The notes: a model not told the origin generated them from the letters alone. Positions 20,314 through 30,433 are shown, numbered from the stretch's first letter. The stretch is DNA of 64,000 bases from Bifidobacterium boum (GCF_000741535.1 NZ_JGYQ01000007.1:310001-374000), one strand, 5' to 3'. Translations and numbers: made by a program.

Positions 20314-21300
20314 ATGTTCACCATTGAAGCTATGGATCACACTGCCATGGAGCACGCTGCGCAGAAGCTCGGCGTGACCTTGCCAATCGAACAGACCAAG
20401 GTCTGGGCGGACTACCAGAAAGATATTGATGGACGCACCCCATGGGGCTGCTTGGCTATCCGCAAGGATGACACGGTCGTCGCCGTACTGAGTTTCATCG
20501 ACTATCTCACTCACGGATACCACTACCTGCGCTCCATGCACGGCCCGGTCTGGGCGGCCAAACCGTCCGAGGACGACGAGCGCGCCGCCGTCAAGGCGAT
20601 TGCCGACTACGTGCATGCGCATGATCGCAAGGTCGTGTTCCTGCGCATGGATTTGTGGTATACCGCAGGTACACGTCCTGTGCTGTCCACCGTACCGTAT
20701 GACCAGACCGTCGTCATCGATCTTGCCGGTGGGGATGAAGAAATCCTTAAGCGGATGAAGCGCCGCGGACGTAGGGATGTCCGCAAGGCACTGCGTGAAT
20801 GCCCGGCTGAATGTGAGGATGAAACCAGTCAGGCGCTCGAATCGTTCGAGGAATATTACGACATCATGGTCGAAACCGGCAAGCGCGATGGGTTCAATCC
20901 CGCCCCAATTACCGACTATTCAGATATGCTTGCCGCCCTCGGTGCAGATCATTGCCGCGTGTTCGCCGCCCGTATCGATGGTCGAGTCGTGGCATGGTCC
21001 ATCGTCACCGTCAATGGTGATCGTGCCGTACGGTATTATGCGGCGATGCGTTCAGATGTCATGCGGTTGCATGTCACCGATAAGCTGCTGTACAGCGAAT
21101 GCTGCATCTTGGGTTCGCAAGGCATTGCCGCTTATGACTTGATGGGTATCGGCAGCGACTTCTCCCCCACGTTGAAGGGACTGAACGAATTCAAGACCAA
21201 GTTCACTGAAGAGGTCACGCCCGTAGCGCCCGGACGGGATGTGCCTGTGCGCAAGGCGTTCTACGGCGCATTGCGCATGGTCAAGCGGATTCGAGGCTAG
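20314..21300 (+). CDS. FemABX-family peptidoglycan interpeptide-bridge aminoacyltransferase
   Basis: 328 residues, start supported by GAGGAG. It has the GNAT-like double domain of FemX/MurM: VWADYQKDIDGRTPWG, HYLRSMHGPVWA, a LKRMKRRGRRDVRKALR basic patch, VFAARIDGRVVAWSIVTVNG and the C-terminal YDLMGIGSDFSPTLKGLNEFKTKF, a hallmark of the family. Such enzymes move an amino acid from tRNA to the side chain of lipid II residue 3. Its place behind murE supports a wall role. Confidence 0.88.
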   Translation: MFTIEAMDHTAMEHAAQKLGVTLPIEQTKVWADYQKDIDGRTPWGCLAIRKDDTVVAVLSFIDYLTHGYHYLRSMHGPVWAAKPSEDDERAAVKAIADYVHAHDRKVVFLRMDLWYTAGTRPVLSTVPYDQTVVIDLAGGDEEILKRMKRRGRRDVRKALRECPAECEDETSQALESFEEYYDIMVETGKRDGFNPAPITDYSDMLAALGADHCRVFAARIDGRVVAWSIVTVNGDRAVRYYAAMRSDVMRLHVTDKLLYSECCILGSQGIAAYDLMGIGSDFSPTLKGLNEFKTKFTEEVTPVAPGRDVPVRKAFYGALRMVKRIRG

Positions 21301-21333
21301 TGCCTTTTCGAGTGAGAGCCTTACGAAATGCGA

Positions 21334-21370
21334 GGGTGAGAGTCTGAAAGTATGGAATAGGCTCTCACCC
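21334..21370. terminator. Bidirectional hairpin between convergent genes
   Basis: 9-bp stem GGGTGAGAG/CTCTCACCC with 19-nt loop in the 83-bp gap between the FemX-type gene and the convergent DegT-type gene. Confidence 0.55.
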
Positions 21371-21383
21371 GATGAATCACAGG

Positions 21384-22628
21384 TTATGCGTTGACAGCGC
21401 CTGCCGTATGCGACACGGTTTGAATAATTGCGTTACATACATGCTGTGCCGTTTCGATACCAAGCTCAGTGGGCAGACATAGGCAGCGGCGAACGACATC
21501 TTCGTGGATGGGAACTTGGGATCGGTCTAAATCAGACAAGCCATAGGCTTTCTCATCAGTTACACCGGGGAACAGTTCCGGACGATACCAACGTTCCGCG
21601 TATCCGCCGGCAGAACGGACAACGGCGATGAGACGCTCCGATTGTGCAGTGTCACGGGCGAGCAGCGGGAAACGCAGCAATGGTTGCGTCGCTCCAGCAA
21701 GCGCTGCGTGCGGGATATCAATGCCATCGAGATTCGACAGCTGCTCCTTGTATAGGTCAATGATGTTCTGACGCCCTGATTCGTTGGCATCGAGTCGTTC
21801 AATGGCGCGTGTGGCACGTTCATTCATCCATGCGGCAGGTGCATACGACGGATAGTCAAGCGATCCGGCTCGTTCGCTGTCTGCGATCGGCGGCTCATAC
21901 CATCCGTGCCGGGTGCATGAGGAGCGTAGCGCGTTCCCCAATGATCCTAATCGTGAAAAGACGCGATTCTGATTGATGTACATGCGGGTCACCCGGTCGA
22001 GCGCGCTCGGCAGGGCCGGCAATGCCGACAATGCGCTCCGCAGAGTGCGATTGAATTCATCGTCGTGTTCGGCGAGCTTCGGATTGATCCAGACTGCCCC
22101 GCCAAAGCGTGTGGGAAGCATCTTCTCCACGCCGAAGGAGTGGAGGGAGATGTCAGCGAGCGGAAGACCGTTGTCACTGCGTGCCATGCGCGTGACGCAG
22201 TGGGCGCTGTCTTCAATGAGCAGTGCGCCGGCTTGCTTGGTATGGTTGGCAATCTGAAGATCGGCGTCCGGTGAAATCATGCCGAACGTATGCTGCAACA
22301 TGACGGCTGCAACATGACCGTCCTTCAAACGATCATGCAAAGCATGTACGTCTATGGATAGGGTATCGGCGTTGATATCAGCATATCTGACATGCATGCC
22401 GGCATCGACGATCGGCACCACCGCCGTACAGCATGTGAACAGCTGGGTGATCACTGTATCGTCACCGGTGGTGGTTGCCCTGTCGGCGAGCAGACGCATC
22501 ACTTCGCTCAACCCGTAGCGGGCCTTGAACACCGGGAACCAGTCAGCGGCATCAGTGTGCGAACGCCGTGCAAGTGCTTCGCGAAGTGCACGCACATTCG
22601 TCTGGTCGTGATCGTTGCCAATGCCCAT
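21384..22628 (-). CDS. DegT/DnrJ/EryC1-type PLP-dependent enzyme
   Basis: 414 residues from ATG 22628 (GAGG upstream; upstream ATGs lack one). Fold type I features are LFTCCTAVVPIVDAGMHVRYADI, MLQHTFGMISPDADLQIANH, LLIEDSAHC and a candidate PLP Lys in DISLHSFGVEKMLPTRFGG. Members act as sugar aminotransferases or dehydratases. Here it lies between two wall-synthesis genes, on the opposite strand. The substrate is unknown; sugar or amino-acid chemistry for the cell envelope is an inference from context. Confidence 0.75.
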   Translation of the reverse strand: MGIGNDHDQTNVRALREALARRSHTDAADWFPVFKARYGLSEVMRLLADRATTTGDDTVITQLFTCCTAVVPIVDAGMHVRYADINADTLSIDVHALHDRLKDGHVAAVMLQHTFGMISPDADLQIANHTKQAGALLIEDSAHCVTRMARSDNGLPLADISLHSFGVEKMLPTRFGGAVWINPKLAEHDDEFNRTLRSALSALPALPSALDRVTRMYINQNRVFSRLGSLGNALRSSCTRHGWYEPPIADSERAGSLDYPSYAPAAWMNERATRAIERLDANESGRQNIIDLYKEQLSNLDGIDIPHAALAGATQPLLRFPLLARDTAQSERLIAVVRSAGGYAERWYRPELFPGVTDEKAYGLSDLDRSQVPIHEDVVRRCLCLPTELGIETAQHVCNAIIQTVSHTAGAVNA

Positions 22629-22724
22629 CTCATCCTCGATTCGTTTGCGAGCCGGAAACAATATCATCACAGTATCGCGTGGGATAGCCGTATGAGAAAC
22701 TGCCCCGCACTCGGCGGATATCAT

Positions 22725-22749
22725 GTGACGCGTATAATATGCGTGTCAC
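22725..22749 (+). promoter_or_regulatory. TATAAT box inside an imperfect palindrome before the ATP-grasp gene
   Basis: A TATAAT at 22733-22738 lies in the centre of GTGACGCGTA...GCGTGTCAC, an imperfect 25-bp dyad. A repressor bound there would cover the -10. The start codon of the ligase gene is 24 bp downstream of the dyad, so the leader is short. Confidence 0.5.
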
Positions 22750-22772
22750 GTACGTCAACAGAGAGGACAACC

Positions 22773-24023
22773 ATGCTGTCTTTCCAGCCTGTCATTATCG
22801 GCGGGGATTTGGGTGCTTACGCCATCGCCCGTGAATTCAATGACGCGTACGGGGTCAAGCCCATCATGGTCACGGCGTACAATCCGAACGCCATTCGCGA
22901 TTCGGCGATTTTGACCCGCCGATATTGTGCGAACGCTTCGGATGAACAAGCCCTTGTTGACGATCTGCTTGATTTGGGTGCACAGTTGCGCAGGCAGAAT
23001 CCGCATATGCCAGTGGTGCTCATGGCGAACACCGATTGGCGTATCCGCGTGATGGCCAAGCATCGTGAACAGCTCGAAGCGTATTACCAGCTGCCGATTC
23101 CGCCGCTCGAGGTCATTGAGCAAGTGATGGACAAGCAGGGTTTCGAACGACTCGCCACCGCTCAAGGCATGCCAGTTCCCCGTTCGTTTTACGAGGATTT
23201 TTCTCAGGCAGACGATTCGAATTGGACACCTCAACCCGTGCCAGATGATTTGCCGTTCCCGGTCGTGGCCAAGCCGGCAGACAGCTCACAGTATGAGAAC
23301 CTGCTGTTTGAAGGCCGTAAGAAGGTATACCGCATCGACAGCCGTGAAGAGCTTGACGTTTTGTGGCATACGCTTGCCGACGCTGGTTTCCGCGGTACGT
23401 TCGTCGCGCAGGAGCTTGTCCGCGGCGACGACACCGGCATGTATTCGGTGACCGCATATGTGGATTCCCATGGGAAGGTGACCATGCGTTGCTCTGCACA
23501 TGTGCTGCTTGAGGAGCATCACCCCGCGACACTCGGCAATCCGTGCGCAATGATCACCGAACCGATACCTCAGATTCTCGATCATGCCCAGCGTTTCCTC
23601 GAATCCATGCCTTATCACGGATTCGCTAATTTCGATGTGAAACGTGATTCAGTCAGCGGTAAATTCTACTTCTTGGAAATCAATCCACGTATCGGTCGGA
23701 ACAATTTCTATGTGAAAGCTGCGGGGATCAACCCGATGGAAATCATGATTCGCGACATCATCGGTGGCGAGAATCTTCCTGAGCAGACAGCCGATAAGGA
23801 AGTCCTGTACTCCATTATCCCTGACCGTCTGTTGCGCCGATATATCGTCAATCCGCAGCTCATGGTGCAGGTGCGTCGCCTGCAACGCGCCGGCAGGGTC
23901 AATCCGCAACGCAATCCCAAGGACGCCAGCCTTAAACGTCGGTTGTATGTACTGGAATCCGAACTTAACGAGTATCGTAAATTCAACCGGTATTATCCCA
24001 AGCCCACGTCAACCGGATTCTGA
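22773..24023 (+). CDS. ATP-grasp carboxylate-amine ligase, candidate D-aspartate ligase
   Basis: 416 residues, start with GAGAGG. N-terminal fold FQPVIIGGDLGAYAIAREF, ATP-binding segments LPFPVVAKPADSSQYENL and TFVAQELVRGDD, metal/ATP site FANFDVKRD and FYFLEINPRIGRNNFYV. Size and organisation match the D-Asp ligases (AslFM type) that join D-aspartate to the third residue of the stem peptide in lactic bacteria. Several bifidobacteria have an L-Lys/L-Orn - D-Asp bridge. Neighbouring murE and FemX-type genes support this role, but other ATP-grasp ligases look alike. Confidence 0.7.
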   Translation: MLSFQPVIIGGDLGAYAIAREFNDAYGVKPIMVTAYNPNAIRDSAILTRRYCANASDEQALVDDLLDLGAQLRRQNPHMPVVLMANTDWRIRVMAKHREQLEAYYQLPIPPLEVIEQVMDKQGFERLATAQGMPVPRSFYEDFSQADDSNWTPQPVPDDLPFPVVAKPADSSQYENLLFEGRKKVYRIDSREELDVLWHTLADAGFRGTFVAQELVRGDDTGMYSVTAYVDSHGKVTMRCSAHVLLEEHHPATLGNPCAMITEPIPQILDHAQRFLESMPYHGFANFDVKRDSVSGKFYFLEINPRIGRNNFYVKAAGINPMEIMIRDIIGGENLPEQTADKEVLYSIIPDRLLRRYIVNPQLMVQVRRLQRAGRVNPQRNPKDASLKRRLYVLESELNEYRKFNRYYPKPTSTGF

Positions 24024-24050
24024 GCGTCGTGATGACGCCGTCATCAGCCG

Positions 24051-26078
24051 TCAGCCGCGACGTTCCAGCCGCTGGCTGATGGCGGCGCTCACACCGTCGG
24101 CGCGCATAGTGATGCCGTACAGTGCGTCGGCGATCGCCATCGTGCGCTGCTGGTGTGTGATGATGATCAGCTGGGCGTGCTCGCGCAAGTCATCCAGCGC
24201 GTCCATGTACCGCAATTGACGGCGTCGAGTGCTTCGCTGCGGGTCTCCTTCACCACGGTGTCGGCAAGCAGCGCGCGTACTGCGGCGACGACTCGCCGGG
24301 CGGCGGCAGGGTTGTGTGCATGCGGCAGTATCGGCGGTATCAGCAGCGTCCGCGCTGGCATCACCGGCGTCGTTCCGCCGATCCAGCGGGTGCAGAAGCA
24401 CCGCCTTGCCGAGCGCATGGTCCTGCGCGCGTTCGAGTGCTGCGAGCATCTGCTGTGTGCCGGGAACGACGATGGCGCTCGCATAGTCCGCCGAGGGCGT
24501 GTGCGACGGCTTCTTCCCACCCGTCCTCGATGCGGATGAAGTCCGTGAGCCGTCCTATGACGACGATGTCCGCATCGGCTTCAAGCGCCCCGGAAGCGTT
24601 GCAGTTATCCAGCGTGTCGGCGAGCACATCCGTCTTGGCTTGCAGTGAGATGTTCCTGCCGTTGATGTCGCGTGCCGGTCGAGGGCCTCGTCGAGGGACT
24701 CCTGACTGTGCTGGAGTGCCGCTCTGGCGGCATCGAGGGCCGCTCCCCCGTCATCGTCGGCGTCTTGGCGTTCCTGTTCTAGTTCAGCGACGCGCGTCCG
24801 CGCCATTCAGCCCGCGTCCGCATATCGGACAGTTACATGGACAGGCCGGCGATTCCAGTGTCCGTCGCATGGGCCGATGATTCCTCGCGTACGACCAGTT
24901 CTCTCAAGTTGGCGATATGCGCGTCACGCTGCTGCGCGGTCTTGCGTAATTCGGTCAGTGTCTGGCGGATTGAGGCGAACCGCCGTTCATGGTCGGCACG
25001 CGCCTCGGTCGCTTGGTCGTAGGCGAGCCATGCGTCATCGACCATGCCCCGCTGCTTGGAGGCCTGCTGCTCAAGCTCGTCGGCGCGTTTGGTGAGCATG
25101 CCAGGATTCTCGCCGGTATCGGTAACGATCTGCGAGCGGATTGAGACGGCGCGTTCAGCGGCAACGGAAGCAAGAGAGCCGAATCGTTCCTCAAGACGCG
25201 ACAGGTCGTGCCAAATCTGGTTCGCCTAGGCAAGTTGCGAGTTGGATCCCGAGGTGATGGCTTCCACCTGTTCGATGCGCACTTTGGCTTTCGCCAGGTC
25301 CTGTTGCAGTGCCGCGAGCCGGCGGCGGGTATCGGCCGGATCGCTGCGCAGGTTGTCGCGCTTGTCTTGCAACTGGCACGCGTCATCGGTGAACAGCCGG
25401 GCTTGGGCGTCCCTGATGGTCATCTGGATGGTATCGGCACGCCGGGAAACACGCGCCTGACGTCCCAGAGGGCCCAGTTGGCGGTGGATTTCGCGCAACA
25501 GATCGTCGAGACGCGCGAGATTGTCCTCGGTGTTCGCCAGCTTGCGCAACGCCCATTCCTTGCGTTTGCGGTGCTTGAGAGTGCCGGTGGCCCCTCGATG
25601 AACGCGCGGTGTCCGCTCGGGTCAGCACGCAGAATGGCATCAAGCCTGCCCTGCCCGACGATCACATGCATCTGCTGGCCGAGGCCAGAATCCGACAGGA
25701 GTTCCTGGATGTCCAGCAGCCGGCACGCCGACCCGTTGATAGCGTATTCCGAGCCGCCGTTACGGTACAGAGTACGGCTGATGGTCACTTCCGTGTAGTC
25801 GATGTCGAGCGCGGGATCAAGGGAGACGACGGTCAAGGAGACCTGCGCACGTCCTGCCGGATGCTTGGTGAAGGTGCTGCGAAAATCACGTCCTCCATCG
25901 ACGTGCCGCGAAGGTTTTTCGCGCTCTGTTCGCCCATCACCCAAGTCAGGGCGTCAACTATGTTGGATTTGCCTGACCCATTCGGGCCGACGACGGCTGT
26001 GACGCCCGGCTCGAAGCGCAGCGTCGTCGGGTTCGCGGAGGATCTGAATCCGCGAAGGGTGAGTTCCTTGAGATACAT
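24051..26078 (-). pseudogene. smc: Decayed chromosome segregation gene smc
   Basis: Pieces of one SMC protein are scattered over all three minus frames. The first, at 25833-26078, is the head ([20 protein letters not shown], Walker [20 protein letters not shown]). It continues in another frame at 25420-25944 (RTLYRNGGSEYAINGSACRL, LLSDSGLGQQMHVIVGQG). Coiled coil follows at 25226-25549, ended by a TAG, and again at 24833-25099 and 24555-24806. A hinge-like piece (ADIVVIGRLTDFIRIEDGWEEAV) lies at 24361-24627. The end (24051-24240) has LREHAQLIIITHQQRTMAIADALYG. The remnant spans 2.0 kb against about 3.6 kb for a normal gene. The Walker B/signature head and the C-terminal coil are missing. Confidence 0.88.
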
Positions 26079-26101
26079 GGGCGTGGCGGGGTTCTGCGCG
26101 G

Positions 26102-27736
26102 TCAGGCGTTACTGGTTCCGGAAGCGTTGCCGGCGGACTCGTCCGTATTGCCCGACGTGCGTGCATCGATGGTGAACTTCAGTCCTTCCTCACCGGCGTT
26201 GAGGATTTCGTTGATCACATCGTCGGTTTCCGGTTTGCCGTCGGTGTCGCCGCTCTCGTCGGCAGTGCCAGTAGTATCGGCAGTGTCGCCGGCGGTATCA
26301 GGCGAGACGACAGGCGGGTTGACGCGTTCGGCTTTCGGCTTGGCCAGATCGGCGGCCATATGTTCGGTCAGCAACGTTCTCGCGTCGCCCGCGGTGACGA
26401 AACTGCCGCAAATCAGCACGCCGTGCCCGTAACCGACACCCAGGTCATCTTCGGCGTCGACCTTGTCGACGGCAGCTTGGATAGCGTCCGGAAGATCCTT
26501 GATGACGGTCACACGGTCCGGGCCGAACACGCGCACCGCGATCTTCTCGAGGTCTTCGGCGGGCATCACACGGTCGCGCCACGAATTCTCGGTGACGATA
26601 ATCTCACTCAGGATCGGCTCAAGCACGCCAAGATACTCCTCGACCTGCTTGTCACCCATCATGGCGACCACGCCGACCAGTTGCTGGAAGCTGTAATTCT
26701 CCTCAATCGCGGCACGCAACGATTGTGCTGCGTTCACGTTATGCCCGCCATCGACGATGATTGTCGGCGACGTGCGGACCTGTTCGATACGTCCCGGCAC
26801 CTTCACGCCGCCGAGCGCTTCATCAACCAAATCCTGGTCAAGCTGGCCGTTGACCGGAATCACGGTTTCCGCGGCTGCCAGTGCAGCCAGCGCGTTATGC
26901 GCCTGATGTTCGCCGAATTTCGCGATCGGCACGTCGCGGTATTCGCCTTCCGGCGTGCGCAGTGTCGCCATCTGCCCGCCGACTGCGGGAACACGCGAAA
27001 CGACTTCCATCTCCTCGCCGTCACGGATAAGCGTGGCGTTATTGCGCTTCGCCGCGGCCTCGAGAATCGGCATGACTTGCTCGGCATGCGGCTGGCGCCC
27101 GATAATCGCCGCACAACCGGGCTTGATGATCCCCGCCTTCTCCGTGGCGATCTGCTCGACCGTATCGCCCAGCCACTGCATGTGGTCCATATCCACCGGG
27201 CCGATGATCGCGGCGTCCGCGTCCATGACGTTCGTCGCATCCCAGGCGCCACCCATGCCGACCTCGAAAATCGCGACATCGACCGGAGCATCCGCGAATT
27301 TCCAAATCGCCATCGAGGTGAGCACTTCGAAGAAGCTCATCGGCGGCTTGTTCTCCTGCTCCATCTTACGGTCCACCAGCGCGACCAGATCCTTGATCTG
27401 ATCCCACGAGTCAATGAAATCATCGTCGGACAGCTGCTGGCCGTCAATGGCGATCCGCTCGTTGATCTTTTCCAAATGCGGGGACGTGTACAAGCCGGTG
27501 CGCATACCATAGGCGCGGCAAATCGCCTCCGCCATGCGGGCAGTGGACCCCTTGCCGTTCGTACCGGTAACATGAATGACGCGGAAACTGTCCTGCGGAT
27601 TACCCAGCAGGTCAACCATCATCTTCATACGGTCAAGATCAAGGTTCGTTTTATTATGCTCCGGTGGGCGCTTCATGATTTCACGCTCAACGTCACGGAT
27701 GTTCTCGCCATTGCGATTCGGATGTTCAAACGACAT
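26102..27736 (-). CDS. folC: Dihydrofolate synthase / folylpolyglutamate synthase
   Basis: Mur-ligase-like enzyme that glutamylates dihydropteroate or folates. 544 residues from ATG 27736. It has [18 protein letters not shown]-loop [58 protein letters not shown] and [16 protein letters not shown]. The last ~80 residues are a low-complexity Asp/Thr/Gly tail ([20 protein letters not shown] region), an unusual extension for the family. It sits just upstream of the wrecked smc on the same strand. Confidence 0.92.
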   Translation of the reverse strand: MSFEHPNRNGENIRDVEREIMKRPPEHNKTNLDLDRMKMMVDLLGNPQDSFRVIHVTGTNGKGSTARMAEAICRAYGMRTGLYTSPHLEKINERIAIDGQQLSDDDFIDSWDQIKDLVALVDRKMEQENKPPMSFFEVLTSMAIWKFADAPVDVAIFEVGMGGAWDATNVMDADAAIIGPVDMDHMQWLGDTVEQIATEKAGIIKPGCAAIIGRQPHAEQVMPILEAAAKRNNATLIRDGEEMEVVSRVPAVGGQMATLRTPEGEYRDVPIAKFGEHQAHNALAALAAAETVIPVNGQLDQDLVDEALGGVKVPGRIEQVRTSPTIIVDGGHNVNAAQSLRAAIEENYSFQQLVGVVAMMGDKQVEEYLGVLEPILSEIIVTENSWRDRVMPAEDLEKIAVRVFGPDRVTVIKDLPDAIQAAVDKVDAEDDLGVGYGHGVLICGSFVTAGDARTLLTEHMAADLAKPKAERVNPPVVSPDTAGDTADTTGTADESGDTDGKPETDDVINEILNAGEEGLKFTIDARTSGNTDESAGNASGTSNA

Positions 27737-27871
27737 ACCCGCTGGTCTCTTTCCTATGCCTTGATGGTCGTACGCCCGCCAGCTGACGGAACGTGGATGC
27801 GTTCGAACCGGCAACACACCGATGCAAACGTGCTGCTTTTATTCTATGCGAATACCGGGCAACACCCGTGT

Positions 27872-28384
27872 TCAGCGCCCGCCGCGAAATACCGCAGCCC
27901 GATCGCCCTGCTCGCGACGCTTGAGATAGTCACGGAAGACGGCCATACGCTCAACAGTGCTTTCAGCAAGCGGGCTGGGCAGATCATCCGGATCGAACCA
28001 GCCGACCTGGAGACTCTCCTCATCACCCACAAACGGTTGCGCGTTGCCGCCCGGGCGCAAGGAACACAGGAAGGAGTGATCCATATACTGAGCCTGATCG
28101 CCATTGGCGTAGGTGATTACGCGATCGCTGCTGGTGACCGACACCAGATCAGTGACCATCGCGTCCACGCCGGTTTCCTCCTTGATTTCGCGCACCGCGG
28201 TATCCGCGGGCTCCTCCCCCGGCTCGACAATCCCATACACCAGCGCCCACTGCCCGGTATCCGAACGTCTGCCAAGCAGTACGCGGCCCGACGCGTCGCG
28301 CACATACGCGGTGACGCCGGCCAGCCATAGAAGACTGTGCCCGATGGATTTGCGCAATTCGATAATGAAATCAGGTGTCGGCAT
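27872..28384 (-). CDS. Nudix hydrolase
   Basis: 170 residues with a full Nudix box: GIVEPGEEPADTAVREIKEETGV (Gly, then REIKEE metal-binding helix). The N-terminal SIGHSLLWLAGVTAYVRDASG and WALVYG are usual for MutT-like enzymes that hydrolyse nucleoside diphosphate derivatives. ATG 28384 with GGAG upstream. Substrate not predictable. Confidence 0.88.
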   Translation of the reverse strand: MPTPDFIIELRKSIGHSLLWLAGVTAYVRDASGRVLLGRRSDTGQWALVYGIVEPGEEPADTAVREIKEETGVDAMVTDLVSVTSSDRVITYANGDQAQYMDHSFLCSLRPGGNAQPFVGDEESLQVGWFDPDDLPSPLAESTVERMAVFRDYLKRREQGDRAAVFRGGR

Positions 28385-28424
28385 TGATGCTCCACACTTC
28401 TTGTCAGGCGTACGATACACATCC

Positions 28425-28467
28425 GTTGCACGGGCCACCAGTGCGATCGAGTGATGGCCCGCGCAAC
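28425..28467 (-). terminator. Hairpin between pepP and the Nudix gene
   Basis: Stem GTTGCACGGGCCA with near-perfect complement TGGCCCGCGCAAC (28425-28437, 28455-28467). Lies 47 bp past the pepP stop on the minus strand. Confidence 0.5.
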
Positions 28468-28513
28468 GGGTTGACGACAGGGGTGAACCTTTACCCTAGT
28501 GATTCAGCAGAGT

Positions 28514-30112
28514 TCAGTCCTCACGTGCGGCCGCACGCTCAGCAAGCCACGCCTCGACCTCGTCAATCTGCTTGGGGATGCCGGCGGAAATCCATTCCGG
28601 ACCATGCTCGGTCATGAGCACATCATCCTCAATACGGATGCCGATACCACGCAATTCAGGCGGCAGCAGCAAATCGTTCGCAGCGAAATACAGACCGGGC
28701 TCAATCGTGAAAATCATGCCCGGCGTAATCTTCGCGCCCTGATACGACTCGTAGCGGGCCTGTGCGCAATCATGCACGTCAAGGCCCAGATGGTGCGCGA
28801 CACCGCAAGCAAGCCAACGACGATGCTGCTGACCCTGCGGGGACAGGGACTCCTCGACGGGGACCTTCAGAATGCCCCACTCGTGCAGACGCTCCGCGAT
28901 CACGCGCATGCACGCATGATGAATATCCGAATACGTGGCGCCCGGCTGCGCGGCTTCGAAACCGGCCTGCTGGGAGTCCAACACCGCCTGGTACAGCTTG
29001 CGCTGCAACGGTGTGAACTTGCCGTTGACCGGGAAGGTACGGGTGATGTCGGCCGTGTACAGGCTATCGACCTCGACGCCCGCATCCACAAGCAGCAGCT
29101 CACCGTCGCCGACCACGCCGGTGTTGCGCATCCAGTGCAAGATCGGCGCATGCTTGCCCGAGGCGATAATCGTGTCGTAGCCGACAGCATTGCCTTCCTC
29201 ACGGGCCACAGAATTGAACGCGCCCTCCAGCATACGTTCGGAACGCGGGCAGCCGATCACGCGCGGCAAATGGGTGAGCATACGGTCAAAACCGTGCTTC
29301 GTGGCCTCGACCGCCTTGCGGATTTCGCCAATCTCATACTGGTCCTTGACCATGCGCTGCTCGGAACCGAACTCCGCCAACGCTTCATCTGCCTTCGTGT
29401 TGGCATCCGGGTCGCCGAAACCGTTCGCTTCGCGAACCCGTTCGACCATCTGCGTGATCGACGGGTCGGTGGTGCGCACCACGCGCAGCTGCACGGCGCC
29501 CGCCTCGGCACCGACATCCTTGCTGATCGCGTCCTCGAGCGTGGCGATGTCATGGGTCTCGATACCCGTCATCGCCTTGAGCTCGCGCAGACCGGCGCGC
29601 GGGCCGACCCAATACTCGCCGTAATGGGTGTCACGGTAGTAATCAGCCGTGCTGTTATCGGCGCGCGGAGCCACGAATAGCTCAGGCGTATGCGTCTTGC
29701 CGGCCTTCGCCTCCTCGCTGTCCGGATCGAGCGGGTTGAGCACGAGCACGGCGCCCGCCTCGTAATCACAGCCCAGACCGGTATAGTACGCGAACGCGGT
29801 ATCCGGGCGGAACGCGTAATCGCAATCATTGTTGCGCACTTTCGGCTGGCCGGCGGGAATGACAATACGTTCACCCGGGAACCGCTTGCCCAGCGCCTCG
29901 AGACGCTTGCCGATGTACTTGCTGGATTCCAACGGCTCGACCACCGGTTCAGCGTTATCCCAACCGGTGGTCATGAACTGGCGGAACGTCTCGCTGTTCG
30001 GGCGCAGCGAACGGTTGTTCACCCGGTCCGCCATCGGCTGGTCCGGGCCGGGCGCGTTCTTGCTTTCCTCTGCCTCGTATGCCTTATCTGCTTCGGTCAC
30101 TACCGAACTCAT
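28514..30112 (-). CDS. pepP: Xaa-Pro aminopeptidase (aminopeptidase P)
   Basis: Cytoplasmic metallopeptidase removing N-terminal residues before proline. 532 residues. The N-domain carries YAFRPDTAFAYYTGLGCDYEAG. The pita-bread catalytic domain shows the metal ligands in LLLVDAGVEVDSLYTADITRTFPVNG (two Asp), CGVAHHLGLDVHD (His), TPGMIFTIEPGLYF (Glu) and GIGIRIEDDVLMTEHG (Glu). ATG 30112 with GGAGGAG. Confidence 0.94.
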   Translation of the reverse strand: MSSVVTEADKAYEAEESKNAPGPDQPMADRVNNRSLRPNSETFRQFMTTGWDNAEPVVEPLESSKYIGKRLEALGKRFPGERIVIPAGQPKVRNNDCDYAFRPDTAFAYYTGLGCDYEAGAVLVLNPLDPDSEEAKAGKTHTPELFVAPRADNSTADYYRDTHYGEYWVGPRAGLRELKAMTGIETHDIATLEDAISKDVGAEAGAVQLRVVRTTDPSITQMVERVREANGFGDPDANTKADEALAEFGSEQRMVKDQYEIGEIRKAVEATKHGFDRMLTHLPRVIGCPRSERMLEGAFNSVAREEGNAVGYDTIIASGKHAPILHWMRNTGVVGDGELLLVDAGVEVDSLYTADITRTFPVNGKFTPLQRKLYQAVLDSQQAGFEAAQPGATYSDIHHACMRVIAERLHEWGILKVPVEESLSPQGQQHRRWLACGVAHHLGLDVHDCAQARYESYQGAKITPGMIFTIEPGLYFAANDLLLPPELRGIGIRIEDDVLMTEHGPEWISAGIPKQIDEVEAWLAERAAARED

Positions 30113-30251
30113 GTCACTCCTCCAACACAAGAATCGTTGTTGCTGCCACTCTAGTCATACCCGCCAGTCACGATTGCCGCAAACGCCAACAGTGAACACC
30201 GCGTTGTGGGACTGTGGCTGGGTGGTGGCGTAATGACGCGATGACGCGACG

Positions 30252-30433
30252 GCGCCTGACCTTCAGTGTGTGAGCCAATCCTCGCACACCGGCGGTCGCG
30301 ACCGTCCCGTGGTGGCGATTCAGCTGGCCTGGCCGTCACTGTGTGAGAATCCGCTCACACACTGAGGGTCAGGCGGCGGCACGAATGTCGGTCGGGCCCG
30401 ACCGACCGCCACCGTGTGAGGATTGGCTCACAC
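30252..30433. repeat. Three palindromic repeats of the TGTGAG-N6-CTCACA family upstream of the sugar locus
   Basis: Copies at 30268-30289, 30341-30360 and 30414-30433 share arms GTGTGAG/CTCACAC around a CCAATC or GATTGG core, in both orientations. The first two also form a larger inverted repeat: 30253-30274 and 30354-30375 are complementary over about 22 bp with one mismatch. The ~470-bp gap between pepP and the ROK gene holds no gene. Further copies are at 34342-34634. Confidence 0.8.

Noticed and set aside
26360-28330. 656-codon open frame opposite folC and the Nudix gene
   Set aside because: Spans two real genes and their gap on the other strand; composition is non-coding.
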